The position numbers and the translations under genes are program-made. Positions 13,706 through 23,084 of a stretch of DNA of 64,000 nucleotides are shown piece by piece. The stretch covers positions 186,001 through 250,000 of the forward strand of contig NZ_CP022303.1 in NCBI RefSeq assembly GCF_004216475.1, read 5' to 3'. The notes beneath the pieces were generated by a model. The model was not told where the DNA came from. It saw nothing but the letters and a program-made list of their open reading frames with translations, and ran no database searches. Each line of letters starts with the position of its first letter. Positions within the stretch are counted from its first letter, which is position 1. Source of the stretch: Thalassococcus sp. S3 (GTDB taxonomy: Bacteria; Pseudomonadota; Alphaproteobacteria; Rhodobacterales; Rhodobacteraceae).

Positions 13706-14533
13706 TCAAGTGCGGTGTCCGACGACGACGGCCGGATCGGTGATGTTATCCGGGCGTGCCCCGAAATTCAGAAGGTCCCGACGGCCATAAAGATCCGCAA
13801 TCTCTTCGGCAAGCTCTCGCACCGTGCGGCGCGAGCCGCTGCAGATGTTCGAGGCGCCTGTCTGCGATCCCATTGCATCGGCCACAAGCAGGCGCGCCGC
13901 GTCGTGGACATCCATGTAGTCGCGGATCTGTGTCCCGCTGGTCATGTCGGCGGCACGCCCGGCTTGCATTTGTTGGTGGAGATAGGGGATCAGCCGCCGG
14001 GCATCTTCGCGTGGGCCATAGAGGTAAAAGAGCCTGCCCCAGAGGAAGGAGACATCGGCAGACGGCAGGAACCGCGACAAGGCGATGTAAGCACCGGCTT
14101 TGGCTGCCGCGTAAGGCGTCTGCGGGTCAAGCGGTGTGTCCAAATAGAGATCCCCCGCGGTCAGATCATATTCAAAGCAGGTTCCGACACCGACAAACCG
14201 TCTGACCCGCGCCGCGACCGCACCCTGGGCCAGAGCCAGCGTGCCCGAGAGACAGTCAAGATTGCGGGAAGACATCAGGTATTTCCCGGGCTCCGCGTAC
14301 CAGGCGACATGCACCACCATGTCCACACCGTGACAGATCTGCGTCCACCAGTCGGCGCTTTCGGCGAAAAGGTCGGGGGTCTCTATGACCTCGTCCCGGT
14401 CCGTTAGACGTTCCAGCCGATCGGTGCTGCCTTTGCGAATGACGCACCGGGTCGGCAATCCCTCGGCTTGTAGCGCCTGAAGAACCGCATGGCCGACGAA
14501 GCCTGTTGCTCCTGTCAGAAGAACGCGCGTCAT
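13706..14533 (-). CDS. NAD(P)-dependent sugar epimerase/reductase (extended SDR)
   Basis: This is an extended short-chain dehydrogenase of 275 residues with TGATGFVG at 7-14 (dinucleotide binding) and catalytic Tyr141/Lys145 (YAAAK). It falls after the 4,6-dehydratase, epimerase and C-methyltransferase in the operon, so it is most likely the 4-ketoreductase that finishes the deoxysugar nucleotide. Its ATG overlaps the methyltransferase stop by 4 bases (ATGA). It could instead be a 4-epimerase; the sequence alone does not decide. Confidence 0.8.
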   Translation of the reverse strand: MTRVLLTGATGFVGHAVLQALQAEGLPTRCVIRKGSTDRLERLTDRDEVIETPDLFAESADWWTQICHGVDMVVHVAWYAEPGKYLMSSRNLDCLSGTLALAQGAVAARVRRFVGVGTCFEYDLTAGDLYLDTPLDPQTPYAAAKAGAYIALSRFLPSADVSFLWGRLFYLYGPREDARRLIPYLHQQMQAGRAADMTSGTQIRDYMDVHDAARLLVADAMGSQTGASNICSGSRRTVRELAEEIADLYGRRDLLNFGARPDNITDPAVVVGHRT

Positions 14534-15750
14534 CCGGTGACCTCAAGCCGGGGAACCGCCGTGACAAAACGGGTCCCGGCCTCTGCGAGGTCCGCGTTTT
14601 GCGCCCGGATCTCCGCCGCGATGTTCCAAGGAAAGATCATCAGATAGTCGGGCCGGTTCTCGCGCAGCAGATCCGGTGACAGGATCGGGATATGGCTTCC
14701 CGGCAGGTACTTCCCAATCTTCGAAGGCGCCGCGTCGCAAACAAACGGCATCAAATCGTGCCGGATCCCGGCGTAATTCATCAGCGTATTGCCCTTCGCC
14801 GCTGCGCCATAGCCGGCGACCGAGTTTCCATTGGCCTTCGCGTCCATCAGAAAGCGGAGCACATCATCCTTTATCCGGTTCGCCGTCTCCTGAAAGGCAT
14901 CGTAAAACAGATCATCGCCCATACCGCGTTCCGCCTCGACCGCGCGGAGGCGCGCCACGTTCGGCGTTTCGAGGCGCGAGGCAGATCTCAGGCATCCATA
15001 GACACGCAGGCTGCCGCCATGGGTCGGCAACTCCTCGACGTCCCAAACCCGCAGACCGGCCGACGCAAAGATGCGCTCCACCGTCAGCAAAGACAGATAG
15101 GAAAAGTGTTCGTGATAGACCGTGTCGAACTGGCCGAATTCGACCAGCCGCATCACGTGAGGGAATTCGAGCGTCACGACGCCTTCGGGCTTCAGGGCGC
15201 GCGCCAGCCCCCTTGTGAAGTCGTTGATATCGGGAACATGCGCATAGACGTTGTTTCCGATGATGAGGTCGGATTTCGGCACGTCCCGCGCGCAGGTCTC
15301 TCCAAAGAAGGCCTGCAGAACCGGAACACCCAGGGCCTCTGCCGCCTTGGCCGTGCTTTCGGTAGGCTCGATCCCAAGACAGGGTATGCCCCGAGGCAGA
15401 AAGTTCTTCAGAAGATAGCCGTCGTTCGAGGCCACCTCGATCACGTGACTGTCCGCGCCCAGGGACAAACGATCACAGATCATCTCCACATAGCGGGCGG
15501 CATGTTCAAGCCAGCTGCGCGAGGTTGACGAAAAGTAGGCATAGTCACGGGTAAAAAGCTCATCCGCCGCGGCGAAGTCTTCGGTCTGAACCAACCGACA
15601 ACTCCGGCAGACCTTAAGCTTCAGCGGAAACGTGACTTCCGGTCGGTCGAGATCCTCGACCGACAGATAGGCGTTCGAAGGCGGGGCATGCCCAAGATCA
15701 AGAAAGTCCTGCGTCAGCGGGGAGGCGCAATGGCGACAGCTTGGGGTCAC
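14530..15750 (-). CDS. NDP-hexose C-methyltransferase (TylC3/NovU-like)
   Basis: The 406-residue protein has the three-part structure of sugar C-methyltransferases. It has an N-terminal zinc site (C5, C8, C48, C51), a SAM domain with VIEVASNDGYLL near 102-113, and a C-terminal domain with GYGAAAKGNTLMNY. The catalytic stretch YHEHFSYLS is intact. Relatives (TylC3, NovU, EvaC) methylate C-3 or C-5 of 4-keto-6-deoxy sugar nucleotides. Start and stop overlap the neighbours by 4 bases. Here the substrate is inferred to be a CDP-4-keto-6-deoxyhexose. Confidence 0.87.
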   Translation of the reverse strand: MTPSCRHCASPLTQDFLDLGHAPPSNAYLSVEDLDRPEVTFPLKLKVCRSCRLVQTEDFAAADELFTRDYAYFSSTSRSWLEHAARYVEMICDRLSLGADSHVIEVASNDGYLLKNFLPRGIPCLGIEPTESTAKAAEALGVPVLQAFFGETCARDVPKSDLIIGNNVYAHVPDINDFTRGLARALKPEGVVTLEFPHVMRLVEFGQFDTVYHEHFSYLSLLTVERIFASAGLRVWDVEELPTHGGSLRVYGCLRSASRLETPNVARLRAVEAERGMGDDLFYDAFQETANRIKDDVLRFLMDAKANGNSVAGYGAAAKGNTLMNYAGIRHDLMPFVCDAAPSKIGKYLPGSHIPILSPDLLRENRPDYLMIFPWNIAAEIRAQNADLAEAGTRFVTAVPRLEVTG

Positions 15751-16289
15751 AGCGGTTCACACTCCTTCAGTCCAGGCAGGGCGGCGTCACGATCCGAAAG
15801 TTGCGAAATTGGAAGGGGCCAGTCGATGGAAAGGCTCTTGTCCAAAGGGTTAATCCCGCCCTCGTCTTGCGGCGCATAGCGGTGGGAGTGCATGTATTGC
15901 AGCTCGGTTTCGTCCGTAAGGGTTTGAAATCCATGCGCAAAGCCTTCTGGAATGTAGATCGCATTGCGGGCCTCGGCATCCAGTTCCAGCGCGCAGTGAT
16001 GCCCGAACGTCGCCGAGCTTTTCCGCAGATCCACAATGACATCCAAGGCCCGTCCGCGCAGGCAGCGCACAAGCTTCACCTCGGCCGATGGCGGGCGCTG
16101 GAAGTGAAGGCCACGGACAGTGCCTTGTTCGGCGCTTAGAGAGATATTCATTTGCACCCAACGCGTGTTGAGCCCTTGGGATGCGAATTCGTCCTCACAA
16201 AAAGTGCGGGCGAAAAAGCCGCGGGCATCCCCACGCCGTTGAAGGGTGACCTCCATCGCGCTATCAAGGGGGAGAGACCGGAAGATCAT
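15747..16289 (-). CDS. dTDP-4-dehydrorhamnose 3,5-epimerase-like cupin (RmlC family)
   Basis: The 180-residue RmlC-like cupin contains RGLHFQRPP with the catalytic histidine (H62), DVIVDLRKSS, and the C-terminal IPEGFAHGFQTL. RmlC-type enzymes epimerise C-3 and/or C-5 of 4-keto-6-deoxy sugar nucleotides. The start is the ATG inside ATGA overlapping the dehydratase stop; a longer frame upstream reads antisense-like sequence and is not used. In this operon the substrate should be CDP-linked. Whether it changes one or both carbons (D or L product) is not visible. Confidence 0.85.
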   Translation of the reverse strand: MIFRSLPLDSAMEVTLQRRGDARGFFARTFCEDEFASQGLNTRWVQMNISLSAEQGTVRGLHFQRPPSAEVKLVRCLRGRALDVIVDLRKSSATFGHHCALELDAEARNAIYIPEGFAHGFQTLTDETELQYMHSHRYAPQDEGGINPLDKSLSIDWPLPISQLSDRDAALPGLKECEPL

Positions 16290-17338
16290 GGTGCGCCAAA
16301 CGCTTCGATCTGCGACAGCGACACATCCCGCGCCTGCGCGCCATCGGCGACATCGCGATACCATTGCACCGTGTGCTTGACGGTTCGGTCAAAGTCCCAG
16401 CGCGGGGCGACGTTCAACACGGCACGGGCCTTTTCGACCGACAGGCTGAGAAGGCCGGCCTCGTGCGGCGCATTGGGGTCAGAGCGGTCGTCCCATGTCC
16501 CGGGCCAATGGTGCAGGACGGCATTCACAAGCGCCTCGGCAGATCGGATATCGCGCGCCTCCGGCCCGAAGTTGAAGCAGTCCTGAAGCCCAGGGTCGGC
16601 ATCGTTCCAGAGATGCTCGGCCAGCTTGAGATACCCCGCCAAGGGTTCCAGGACGTGCTGCCAGGGACGAACCGCACCGGGATTGCGCACCGCGATCGGC
16701 GCACCCTTGGCCAGGGCACGCATGATGTCCGGCAACAGCCGGTTAGCGGCCCAGTCGCCGCCGCCGATCACGTTCCCGGCCCGCGCTGATGCCACGCGCA
16801 CCGGGCTTTCCGTGCCCAAAAAGGACTTGCGCCAACTGTCGACTGCAATCTCCATCGCGGCCTTGCTGGCGCTATAGGGATCGTGCCCCCCAAGGGGATC
16901 GGTTTCGCGGTAAGGGTGATGCCATTCGTGGTTCTGATAGACCTTGTCCGTTGTCACCATCACCACCGCGCAGACCTTGGACCGGGGGCGCAGCGCCTCC
17001 AGCACATGGGCAGAGCCCATCACATTGGTGGCCCAAGTCGTGAGCGGGTCGCGATATGAGGCCAGAACCAAAGGCTGCGCCGCGAGGTGGAAAACGATAT
17101 CGGGATCCGCCTCGGCAACCCGTGCGGCCACGAGGGTCGTGTCGCGGATGTCCCCGATCCGGTGGTCCAGATCTCCTTCGAGAGAGAGCTGTTCGAAGAG
17201 GCTCGGTTGAGTATCGGGCGCCAGGGCCAGGCCATAGACTTTCGCTCCCAGATGTCTGAGCCAGAGAGACAGCCACGATCCCTTGAACCCGGTATGGCCG
17301 GTTACCAGGACCCGTTTGCCGGCCCAGAAACCCGTCAT
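16286..17338 (-). CDS. rfbG: CDP-glucose 4,6-dehydratase
   Basis: This extended SDR converts CDP-glucose to CDP-4-keto-6-deoxyglucose. It has TGHTGFKG (13-20), [14 protein letters not shown] (129-134) and catalytic Tyr155/Lys159 (YSASK). The sequence [10 protein letters not shown] and the pairing with rfbF distinguish it from dTDP-glucose dehydratases. The start overlaps the rfbF stop in ATGA, which rules out the 12-codon longer frame. The length of 350 residues is typical. Confidence 0.92.
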   Translation of the reverse strand: MTGFWAGKRVLVTGHTGFKGSWLSLWLRHLGAKVYGLALAPDTQPSLFEQLSLEGDLDHRIGDIRDTTLVAARVAEADPDIVFHLAAQPLVLASYRDPLTTWATNVMGSAHVLEALRPRSKVCAVVMVTTDKVYQNHEWHHPYRETDPLGGHDPYSASKAAMEIAVDSWRKSFLGTESPVRVASARAGNVIGGGDWAANRLLPDIMRALAKGAPIAVRNPGAVRPWQHVLEPLAGYLKLAEHLWNDADPGLQDCFNFGPEARDIRSAEALVNAVLHHWPGTWDDRSDPNAPHEAGLLSLSVEKARAVLNVAPRWDFDRTVKHTVQWYRDVADGAQARDVSLSQIEAFGAP

Positions 17339-18102
17339 TCCCACGTCTTCCACGGGGCGGCACCCGTACTCCACAATTCTTCAAGCTGCTTCTTGTCGCG
17401 CATCGTATCCATGGCAGACCAAAAGCCCGAATGCCGCCAAACCGCCAGTTGTTCGTCCGAGGCGAGGCCGGTGAGCGGTTCTTGCTCAAACACCGTCTCG
17501 TCGCCTGCAATGCGTTCAAGAACCGAAGGCTCGCACACGAAAAACCCGCCGCTGATCCAGCGCCCGTCGCCCTGGGGCTTTTCGAAGAACGATGTCACAC
17601 GATCCCCGTTCAGTCGGATCGCGCCGAAACGCCCGGCCGGCTGGATGGCGGTCACCGTCGCCTCGCATCCTTGCGTTTTGTGAAAGTCGACAAGCGATGT
17701 GATGTCGACGTCGCTCACGCCATCGCCGTAGGTCAGGCAAAAGGTCCCGTCCAGATAGGCGCCGATCCTCTTGATCCGCCCGCCCGTCTGGGTCAGTTCA
17801 CCGGTATCAATCAGCGTGATGCGCCAGGGCTCGGCATTGCGGTGGTGCACCTCCATGTCATTGTTCGACAGGTCAAATGTCACGTCGGACATATGCAGGA
17901 AGTAATTCGCGAAGTATTCCTTGATCACATAGCCCTTGTAACCGCAGCAGATCACGAAATCATGGATGCCATGCGCTCCATAGCTTTTCATGATGTGCCA
18001 GATGATCGGCTTGCCACCGATTTCGATCATCGGCTTGGGTTTGAGATGGCTCTCCTCGCTGATGCGGGTGCCAAGTCCCCCGGCTAGAATGACGGCTTTC
18101 AC
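17335..18102 (-). CDS. rfbF: Glucose-1-phosphate cytidylyltransferase
   Basis: This enzyme makes CDP-glucose from CTP and glucose-1-phosphate, the entry step of the operon. It begins [18 protein letters not shown], with the nucleotidyltransferase G-rich loop, followed by [10 protein letters not shown] and [11 protein letters not shown] place the start at a GTG (giving 255 residues, family about 257); a second GTG four codons upstream is possible. It is the first gene of a six-gene minus-strand operon whose junctions are mostly ATGA overlaps. Confidence 0.92.
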   Translation of the reverse strand: MKAVILAGGLGTRISEESHLKPKPMIEIGGKPIIWHIMKSYGAHGIHDFVICCGYKGYVIKEYFANYFLHMSDVTFDLSNNDMEVHHRNAEPWRITLIDTGELTQTGGRIKRIGAYLDGTFCLTYGDGVSDVDITSLVDFHKTQGCEATVTAIQPAGRFGAIRLNGDRVTSFFEKPQGDGRWISGGFFVCEPSVLERIAGDETVFEQEPLTGLASDEQLAVWRHSGFWSAMDTMRDKKQLEELWSTGAAPWKTWE

Positions 18103-18125
18103 GCTCGACTTCACCTTACCTGTCA

Positions 18126-18149
18126 GCGGATGCGCGGATGCGCGGATGC
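18126..18149. repeat. Three tandem copies of an 8-bp unit
   Basis: The octamer GCGGATGC occurs three times head to tail, 24 bases upstream of the rfbF start. It lies in the probable 5' leader of the sugar operon. Such repeats can vary in copy number by slippage; any effect on expression is a guess. Confidence 0.8.
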
Positions 18150-18177
18150 GCGCCGCCGCTGCGTTGATGTTTTCGGG

Positions 18178-18207
18178 TGAATAGACGGTTTTTGCTTTGA
18201 AATGCAA
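18178..18207 (-). promoter_or_regulatory. Possible promoter of the CDP-sugar operon
   Basis: On the minus strand TTGCAT (18207-18202) and TATTCA (18183-18178) are separated by 18 bases. This lies in a locally AT-rich patch between trhO and rfbF. It is a weak match. Confidence 0.3.
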
Positions 18208-18254
18208 AAGGCAAATGCGCGGTCGGAGGCGGCGGACTGCCGAAAAGCCTTTCG

Positions 18255-19154
18255 TCAGCCCGCGATGCGGTTCTGCCGCTCCCGTGTCAGGCGCATTTGC
18301 TTCTGCCGCTCGCGAAAGCGCGCCTTGTCGGCGCTGCTCGTCTCTGCCTCGCAATGATGGCAGGCCACCCCGGCCTCGTATTCAGGGCGCCTTGTGTCTT
18401 CCGGCAGGATCGGTCGGCGGCACCCATGGCAAAGCAGATGAGGGCCTTCGACAAGCCCGTGATCGACGCTGACACGATTGTCAAAAACAAAGCAGGAGCC
18501 TTGCCACGTGCTCTCGTCCTTCGGGACGTCTTCGAGATATTTCAGAATGCCGCCTCTAAGGTGGAATACCTCTTCAACACCCTGTCCCAGCAGAAAGTTG
18601 GTCGATTTTTCGCAACGAATACCGCCGGTGCAGAACATCGCGATCCGCTTGCCTTCGAACTGCGATTTGTGACGCTCCCACCAGTCCGGGAACTCTCCGA
18701 AAGACTGTGTTTGCGGATCGATGGCGCCTTCGAAGGTTCCTATCGCCACTTCATAATCGTTGCGCGTGTCTATGACGGCGACATCGGGCTGTTGGATCAG
18801 TGCGTTCCAGTCCTCCGGCTCGACATAATGACCGACCCGTGCCCTCGGGTCGATGTCAGGCTGGCGCATCGTCACGATCTCACGCTTGAGGCGGACCTTA
18901 AGTTTGCCGAAAGGGGGCGTGTCGCTCTGGCTTTCCTTCCACTCCAGATCCGCGCAATCCGGCAGGCCGCGGATGTAGGCCAAAGCGGCGTCTATCCCGG
19001 CGCGCGACCCGGCAATCGTGCCATTGATGCCTTCCGGCGCCAAAAGCAGCGTGCCTTTCACATCATGACTGCAGCATTGCCGGGCAAGCCCCGGCTTGAG
19101 GGCCGCGGGATCGTCAAACCGTGTGAAATGATAAAGTGCCGCGATCACATACAT
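18255..19154 (-). CDS. trhO: TrhO: rhodanese-type tRNA U34 hydroxylase
   Basis: TrhO (YceA) makes 5-hydroxyuridine at position 34 of certain tRNAs using oxygen. The 299-residue protein has an N-terminal acylphosphatase-like domain, then a rhodanese domain with the active-site loop [10 protein letters not shown] (C175 and C181), and a C-terminal cysteine-rich tail (CHGC and CHHC pairs). I start at [10 protein letters not shown] because homologues do; the preceding codons are not conserved in type. It is divergent from an alpha/beta hydrolase gene and sits downstream of nothing on its strand for at least 95 bases. Confidence 0.9.
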   Translation of the reverse strand: MYVIAALYHFTRFDDPAALKPGLARQCCSHDVKGTLLLAPEGINGTIAGSRAGIDAALAYIRGLPDCADLEWKESQSDTPPFGKLKVRLKREIVTMRQPDIDPRARVGHYVEPEDWNALIQQPDVAVIDTRNDYEVAIGTFEGAIDPQTQSFGEFPDWWERHKSQFEGKRIAMFCTGGIRCEKSTNFLLGQGVEEVFHLRGGILKYLEDVPKDESTWQGSCFVFDNRVSVDHGLVEGPHLLCHGCRRPILPEDTRRPEYEAGVACHHCEAETSSADKARFRERQKQMRLTRERQNRIAG

Positions 19155-19249
19155 ATGGCCGAAATACGCCGCGCCCCCGACCGGCGCAAGGGGGCGCTGC
19201 CGCAACGAAAGATTTGACGAAATCGCCGGACTGCCGTCACGTTCGGCCC

Positions 19250-20107
19250 ATGCTCGCTCCGCTTCGACGTCTGACCGACTATGTCGGGCCCGGCGCCCTT
19301 TATCATGTTGAAGGCCCGGTCGGACCTCCCCCGGTTCTGCTGACGCATGGCACGTTCTCCTCGGCCAGAACCTGTTTGCCAGTTGCCGTTGCCCTGGCGC
19401 GCCATCGGTCCGTTTACATTATCGAATGGCGCGGCCGCTCGCATGGGGTGCGCGCGAAGATGGCGTTCGGCCTTCACGATCTGGCTGACGGCGAGATGAG
19501 CCAGGCCATCGCCCATGTCGCGGATGCCGCAAGCGCGCCTGTTCACATCATGGCCCATTCGGGCGGTGGGCTTGCCATGATCCTCGCCATTGCGCATGCG
19601 GCGCAGATCCGCGACCAGGTGCGCAGCCTGACGACCTTGGGGACACAGGCCACTCATCTTCACCTGGCGCCTTTGCCGTTTCGCCTTGCCCTCCGCGTGC
19701 TCTCCGCACAGGGCAGGTTGACAGGGCGCTGGCCGAACCGGCTGCTTCGGCTGGGAGACAGCGATGAGGCCGCGCAGGTTCTGCGGGATTGGCTGGACAT
19801 GAACGCGGCACGGGATCTCGTTGACCGGTCAGGGCGCAGCGTGTTGCCCCGGCTGGCCGAATTGTCCCTCCCGGCGCTGGTTCTGGCGGGTGCCGCAGAT
19901 CGCCATATCGCCCCCGCCGAAGGATGTCGCGCGCTTGCCCGTGCCTTCGGGCAAAACGGGCGCTTCCATCTTTGCTGCCGGGATAACGGCGACGCAGAGG
20001 ATTTCAGCCATGCCCGTCTCTGGCGCTCGCGTGCGGCGGAACGGACCGTCTGGCCCAGGATCGTTTCGTTCATGAACGAGATTGACGCAGACGCCCTTGC
20101 ATCCTAG
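19250..20107 (+). CDS. Alpha/beta hydrolase
   Basis: The 285-residue alpha/beta hydrolase-fold protein has the oxyanion segment LLTHGTFSS and the nucleophile elbow AHSGGG. Its C-terminal acid is likely in LVLAGAADRHI. The fold suggests an esterase or lipase-like enzyme; substrate unknown. The start MLAPLRRLTDYVG is chosen because the longer frame would overlap trhO on the opposite strand. The stop lies 28 bases before pncA, so the two may be co-transcribed. Confidence 0.8.
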   Translation: MLAPLRRLTDYVGPGALYHVEGPVGPPPVLLTHGTFSSARTCLPVAVALARHRSVYIIEWRGRSHGVRAKMAFGLHDLADGEMSQAIAHVADAASAPVHIMAHSGGGLAMILAIAHAAQIRDQVRSLTTLGTQATHLHLAPLPFRLALRVLSAQGRLTGRWPNRLLRLGDSDEAAQVLRDWLDMNAARDLVDRSGRSVLPRLAELSLPALVLAGAADRHIAPAEGCRALARAFGQNGRFHLCCRDNGDAEDFSHARLWRSRAAERTVWPRIVSFMNEIDADALAS

Positions 20108-20135
20108 CCCTGAGGCGCAGCAAAGGAGGCTTCTC

Positions 20136-20732
20136 ATGACCCGTGCCCTTCTCGTGATCGACGTCCAGAACGATTTCTGCCCTGGTGGCGCGCTTGCGGT
20201 GCCGGACGGCGACGCGATCGTACCGCGCATCAACGCACTGATGGAGGAGGCGGATACGGTCATCCTGACGCAGGACTGGCATCCGACTGGTCATTCCTCT
20301 TTTGCGTCAAGTCACGAGGGAAAGGCGCCCTATGAGTTGATCAGCATGTCCTACGGGGATCAGGTGCTCTGGCCGGATCATTGTATCCAGGGGACGGAGG
20401 GGGCGGCGTTCCACCCCGATCTGCGGGCTGATGGTGATCTGATTATCCGTAAAGGGTTTCGCGCTGGGATCGACAGCTATTCCGCATTCTTCGAGAATGA
20501 CCGGACCACCCCAACCGGTTTGGAGGGGTATCTGCGGACCCGGTCCATAAACGCGCTGACGCTGGTCGGACTGGCGACGGACTTTTGTGTCAACTACTCG
20601 GCGGTTGATGCGGCGCGGCTCGGCTTTGACGTCCATGTCGACCTGAGCGCGTGCCGGGCCATCGATCTTGACGGGTCGCTTGAGACAGCACTTGAGGGCA
20701 TGCGTCAGGCCGGCGTGCAGATTTTCGAATAG
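20136..20732 (+). CDS. pncA: Nicotinamidase PncA
   Basis: PncA deamidates nicotinamide to nicotinate in NAD salvage. The catalytic triad is Asp9 (VIDVQND), Lys106 (IIRKGF) and Cys151 (TDFCV). Metal ligands are in QDWHP (D47, H49) and H82. The start is set by a strong AAGGAGG (20123-20129) six bases before the ATG. The 198-residue length is normal. Its product feeds pncB, which lies about 2.3 kb downstream on the same strand with a hybrid histidine kinase gene between them. Confidence 0.93.
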   Translation: MTRALLVIDVQNDFCPGGALAVPDGDAIVPRINALMEEADTVILTQDWHPTGHSSFASSHEGKAPYELISMSYGDQVLWPDHCIQGTEGAAFHPDLRADGDLIIRKGFRAGIDSYSAFFENDRTTPTGLEGYLRTRSINALTLVGLATDFCVNYSAVDAARLGFDVHVDLSACRAIDLDGSLETALEGMRQAGVQIFE

Positions 20733-20796
20733 TTGCAAATTCTTAAGGTTCCTCCGGCTATTCCTTTCTCCCGGGATGGTCAGGAGGACCCGGTAT

Positions 20797-23022
20797 TTGC
20801 ACCAAGATGAACCGACCGATACCCCGGATGTGATGGCGGATGCCCGCGCCCAGTTTGGCGAGCGGGCACTTTTGGTGCGCTATGCCCGGGGGCGCGTCAG
20901 GTATCTGCTCAGCCGGCAACTCGTGACCCTGCTTGGGGCATCAATCCTCACGATCGTAAGTGGTCCTGTTATCGGTTTCGCCGCTGTCATGCTGTCGCTC
21001 GTCGGGGAAATCGTGGATTGTGGCTATCTCAGGGGGGTTCCGCAAAAGCTCTCCGGCGCTGCGCCAATCGCACCTATTCGCCGGATGAGTGTTGCGACCG
21101 CCGCGTTTCAGGCTCTGACCGTATCGGGATGTGTGGTGCTCGGATGGCTTGCCGCGGCTGATCAATCGGCGCCTCTTTTTGCCATCGCGTTTCTTGCCGG
21201 GGCTGCCATCAATGCCGGTTTGGTGCTTCCGTTTCACAAACAGGCTGCGATGGCCCGTCTGGCCATATTCGTCGCGACACCCATCCCTCTTTTTATCTGG
21301 GAAGCCGTGTTTCACACCCAGGCAGACATGCTGTTTCTGCTTGATGCCGCGGGTGCGATCCTTTTGGCGTACATGGTTCACGCCTTTCTTGGTTTTGTGA
21401 CCTACAGCTTTGAGCGCAACAAGACCGACACGCTTGCGCTTATGGATCAAAGCGTCGTGCTTGAGGAAACAAACCAGCGCCTGCTGACCCGTGAGCGGGA
21501 GGCGCGGCAGCTTTCGCTCGTCGCGCGATATGCGAACGATTCCGTCATTCTGTCGCGCGATGGAGGGCGGATTTTTTGGGTCAACGACGCCTTTACGAAG
21601 ATCACAGGCTACAGCTTGACCGAGGCGCTGGGGTCGCGAACAGGCGATTTGCTCAATGCCCCCGAGACGGACCCGGCCGTTATCGACGCGATTGCACATG
21701 CGATGAACCGGGGGGAGCCTTTTCGGGGGGAGGTTCTGAACCAGACCAAGACGGGCGCGCGGATCTGGGTTGAAACCAACATTGTCCCGGTCCTTGATCA
21801 GGACGGCGAGATCGAGATGACGGTAGCCATTGAGCGTGACGTCACCGAGGCCAAACAGCAAGCCAGTGAACTTGCAGAAGCCAAACGGGCCGCCGAGGAA
21901 GGGGCGCGTGTGAAGGCCGAGTTTCTGGCAACGATGAGCCACGAGATCCGCACACCGATGAACGGCATTATTGGGATGGCCGATCTTCTGGCAGAGACAC
22001 CCATGACCAAGGAGCAGACGCTTTACGCGGACACGATCCGAGATTCGGGCGAGGCGCTGCTGACCATCATCAACGACGTCCTCGATCTTTCTAAGCTCGA
22101 CGCCGACAAGATGGAGCTCAGCCCGGTCGACTTTGATCTGCGGACATGCGTGTCCGGTGTGCTGACGCTGCTGAAACCTCAGGCCGAAAAGAAAGGTCTC
22201 GCGCTCGAGATACAGGGGCTCGAGAGCTTGCCCGATGTGGTCCATGGCGACGACGTGCGGCTGCGACAGGTTCTGGTCAATCTCATCGGCAACGCGATCA
22301 AGTTTACCGAGAAAGGGCGTGTCTGGCTTGAGCTTGAATGCCACCGGGACGCCGGCGGCGATAAATTGTCCTGCGCGGTTTGCGATACCGGCATTGGCGT
22401 GACCAAAGATAAGCTGTCACATGTCTTCGAGAGATTCTCGCAGGCCGACGCCGCGACCACGCGGCGATTTGGCGGAACGGGGCTTGGCCTCACGATTTCA
22501 AAGCTTCTGATCGAGAAGATGGGGGGAGAAATCCTTGCATCTTCGACCCCGGGTCTCGGCTCACGGTTCTCTTTCCACATCCCTCTTCGCGAAGTGTCTG
22601 CCCCGGCGCGCATTTCGGATGGCGGCGCCCCTGCGATGACATGTCTTTCGGGGATGCAGGTCCTGGTGGCCGAGGACAACAAGGTCAATCGCTTGCTGAT
22701 CCGCAAGTATCTTGCCGCTGTTCCCATCACACTCGATTTCGCGCATGACGGTCAGGAGGCAGTGACAAAGACGGCCGCACTGCGTCCGGATCTGGTGTTC
22801 ATGGACATGTCGATGCCCGTGATGAGCGGTCTGGATGCCACCCGTGCCATCCGCAAGTCGGGCGCTCACCAGCCGATCATCGTTGCGCTCACCGCCAATG
22901 CGTTCAAAAGCGATGAGGAGGCATGTCTGCAGGCGGGAATGGACGGTTTTCTGACCAAGCCCATCCGGCGCGGCGATCTGCTCGACTGTCTCTCCAGCCA
23001 TTACTCCGTGCCCCGGGTTTAG
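20797..23022 (+). CDS. Membrane hybrid histidine kinase (PAS-HisKA-HATPase-REC)
   Basis: This protein of about 741 residues has five or six N-terminal membrane segments (roughly residues 30-210). A PAS domain follows (RYANDSVILSRDGG to VAIERDVTEAK), then HisKA with phospho-acceptor His382 (SHEIRTP), a HATPase domain (NLIGNAIKF, DTGIGV, GGTGLGL) and a C-terminal receiver with Asp670 (FMDMSMPVM). I prefer the TTG start at 20797 because AGGAGG (20782-20787) precedes it by 9 bases. An ATG at 20776 lies upstream of that ribosome site. No separate response regulator is adjacent. Its position between pncA and pncB hints at, but does not prove, a link to NAD metabolism. Confidence 0.88.
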   Translation: MHQDEPTDTPDVMADARAQFGERALLVRYARGRVRYLLSRQLVTLLGASILTIVSGPVIGFAAVMLSLVGEIVDCGYLRGVPQKLSGAAPIAPIRRMSVATAAFQALTVSGCVVLGWLAAADQSAPLFAIAFLAGAAINAGLVLPFHKQAAMARLAIFVATPIPLFIWEAVFHTQADMLFLLDAAGAILLAYMVHAFLGFVTYSFERNKTDTLALMDQSVVLEETNQRLLTREREARQLSLVARYANDSVILSRDGGRIFWVNDAFTKITGYSLTEALGSRTGDLLNAPETDPAVIDAIAHAMNRGEPFRGEVLNQTKTGARIWVETNIVPVLDQDGEIEMTVAIERDVTEAKQQASELAEAKRAAEEGARVKAEFLATMSHEIRTPMNGIIGMADLLAETPMTKEQTLYADTIRDSGEALLTIINDVLDLSKLDADKMELSPVDFDLRTCVSGVLTLLKPQAEKKGLALEIQGLESLPDVVHGDDVRLRQVLVNLIGNAIKFTEKGRVWLELECHRDAGGDKLSCAVCDTGIGVTKDKLSHVFERFSQADAATTRRFGGTGLGLTISKLLIEKMGGEILASSTPGLGSRFSFHIPLREVSAPARISDGGAPAMTCLSGMQVLVAEDNKVNRLLIRKYLAAVPITLDFAHDGQEAVTKTAALRPDLVFMDMSMPVMSGLDATRAIRKSGAHQPIIVALTANAFKSDEEACLQAGMDGFLTKPIRRGDLLDCLSSHYSVPRV

Positions 23023-23084
23023 GGGGTGGCCCGCCTTGCATCGCTGGCGTATCACCTTACAAAGGCGTATAAAAAGGGCTCGCC

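Noticed and set aside
18126..18149. CRISPR-like repeat
   Set aside because: The 8-bp units are directly adjacent with no spacers and no cas genes exist in the window.
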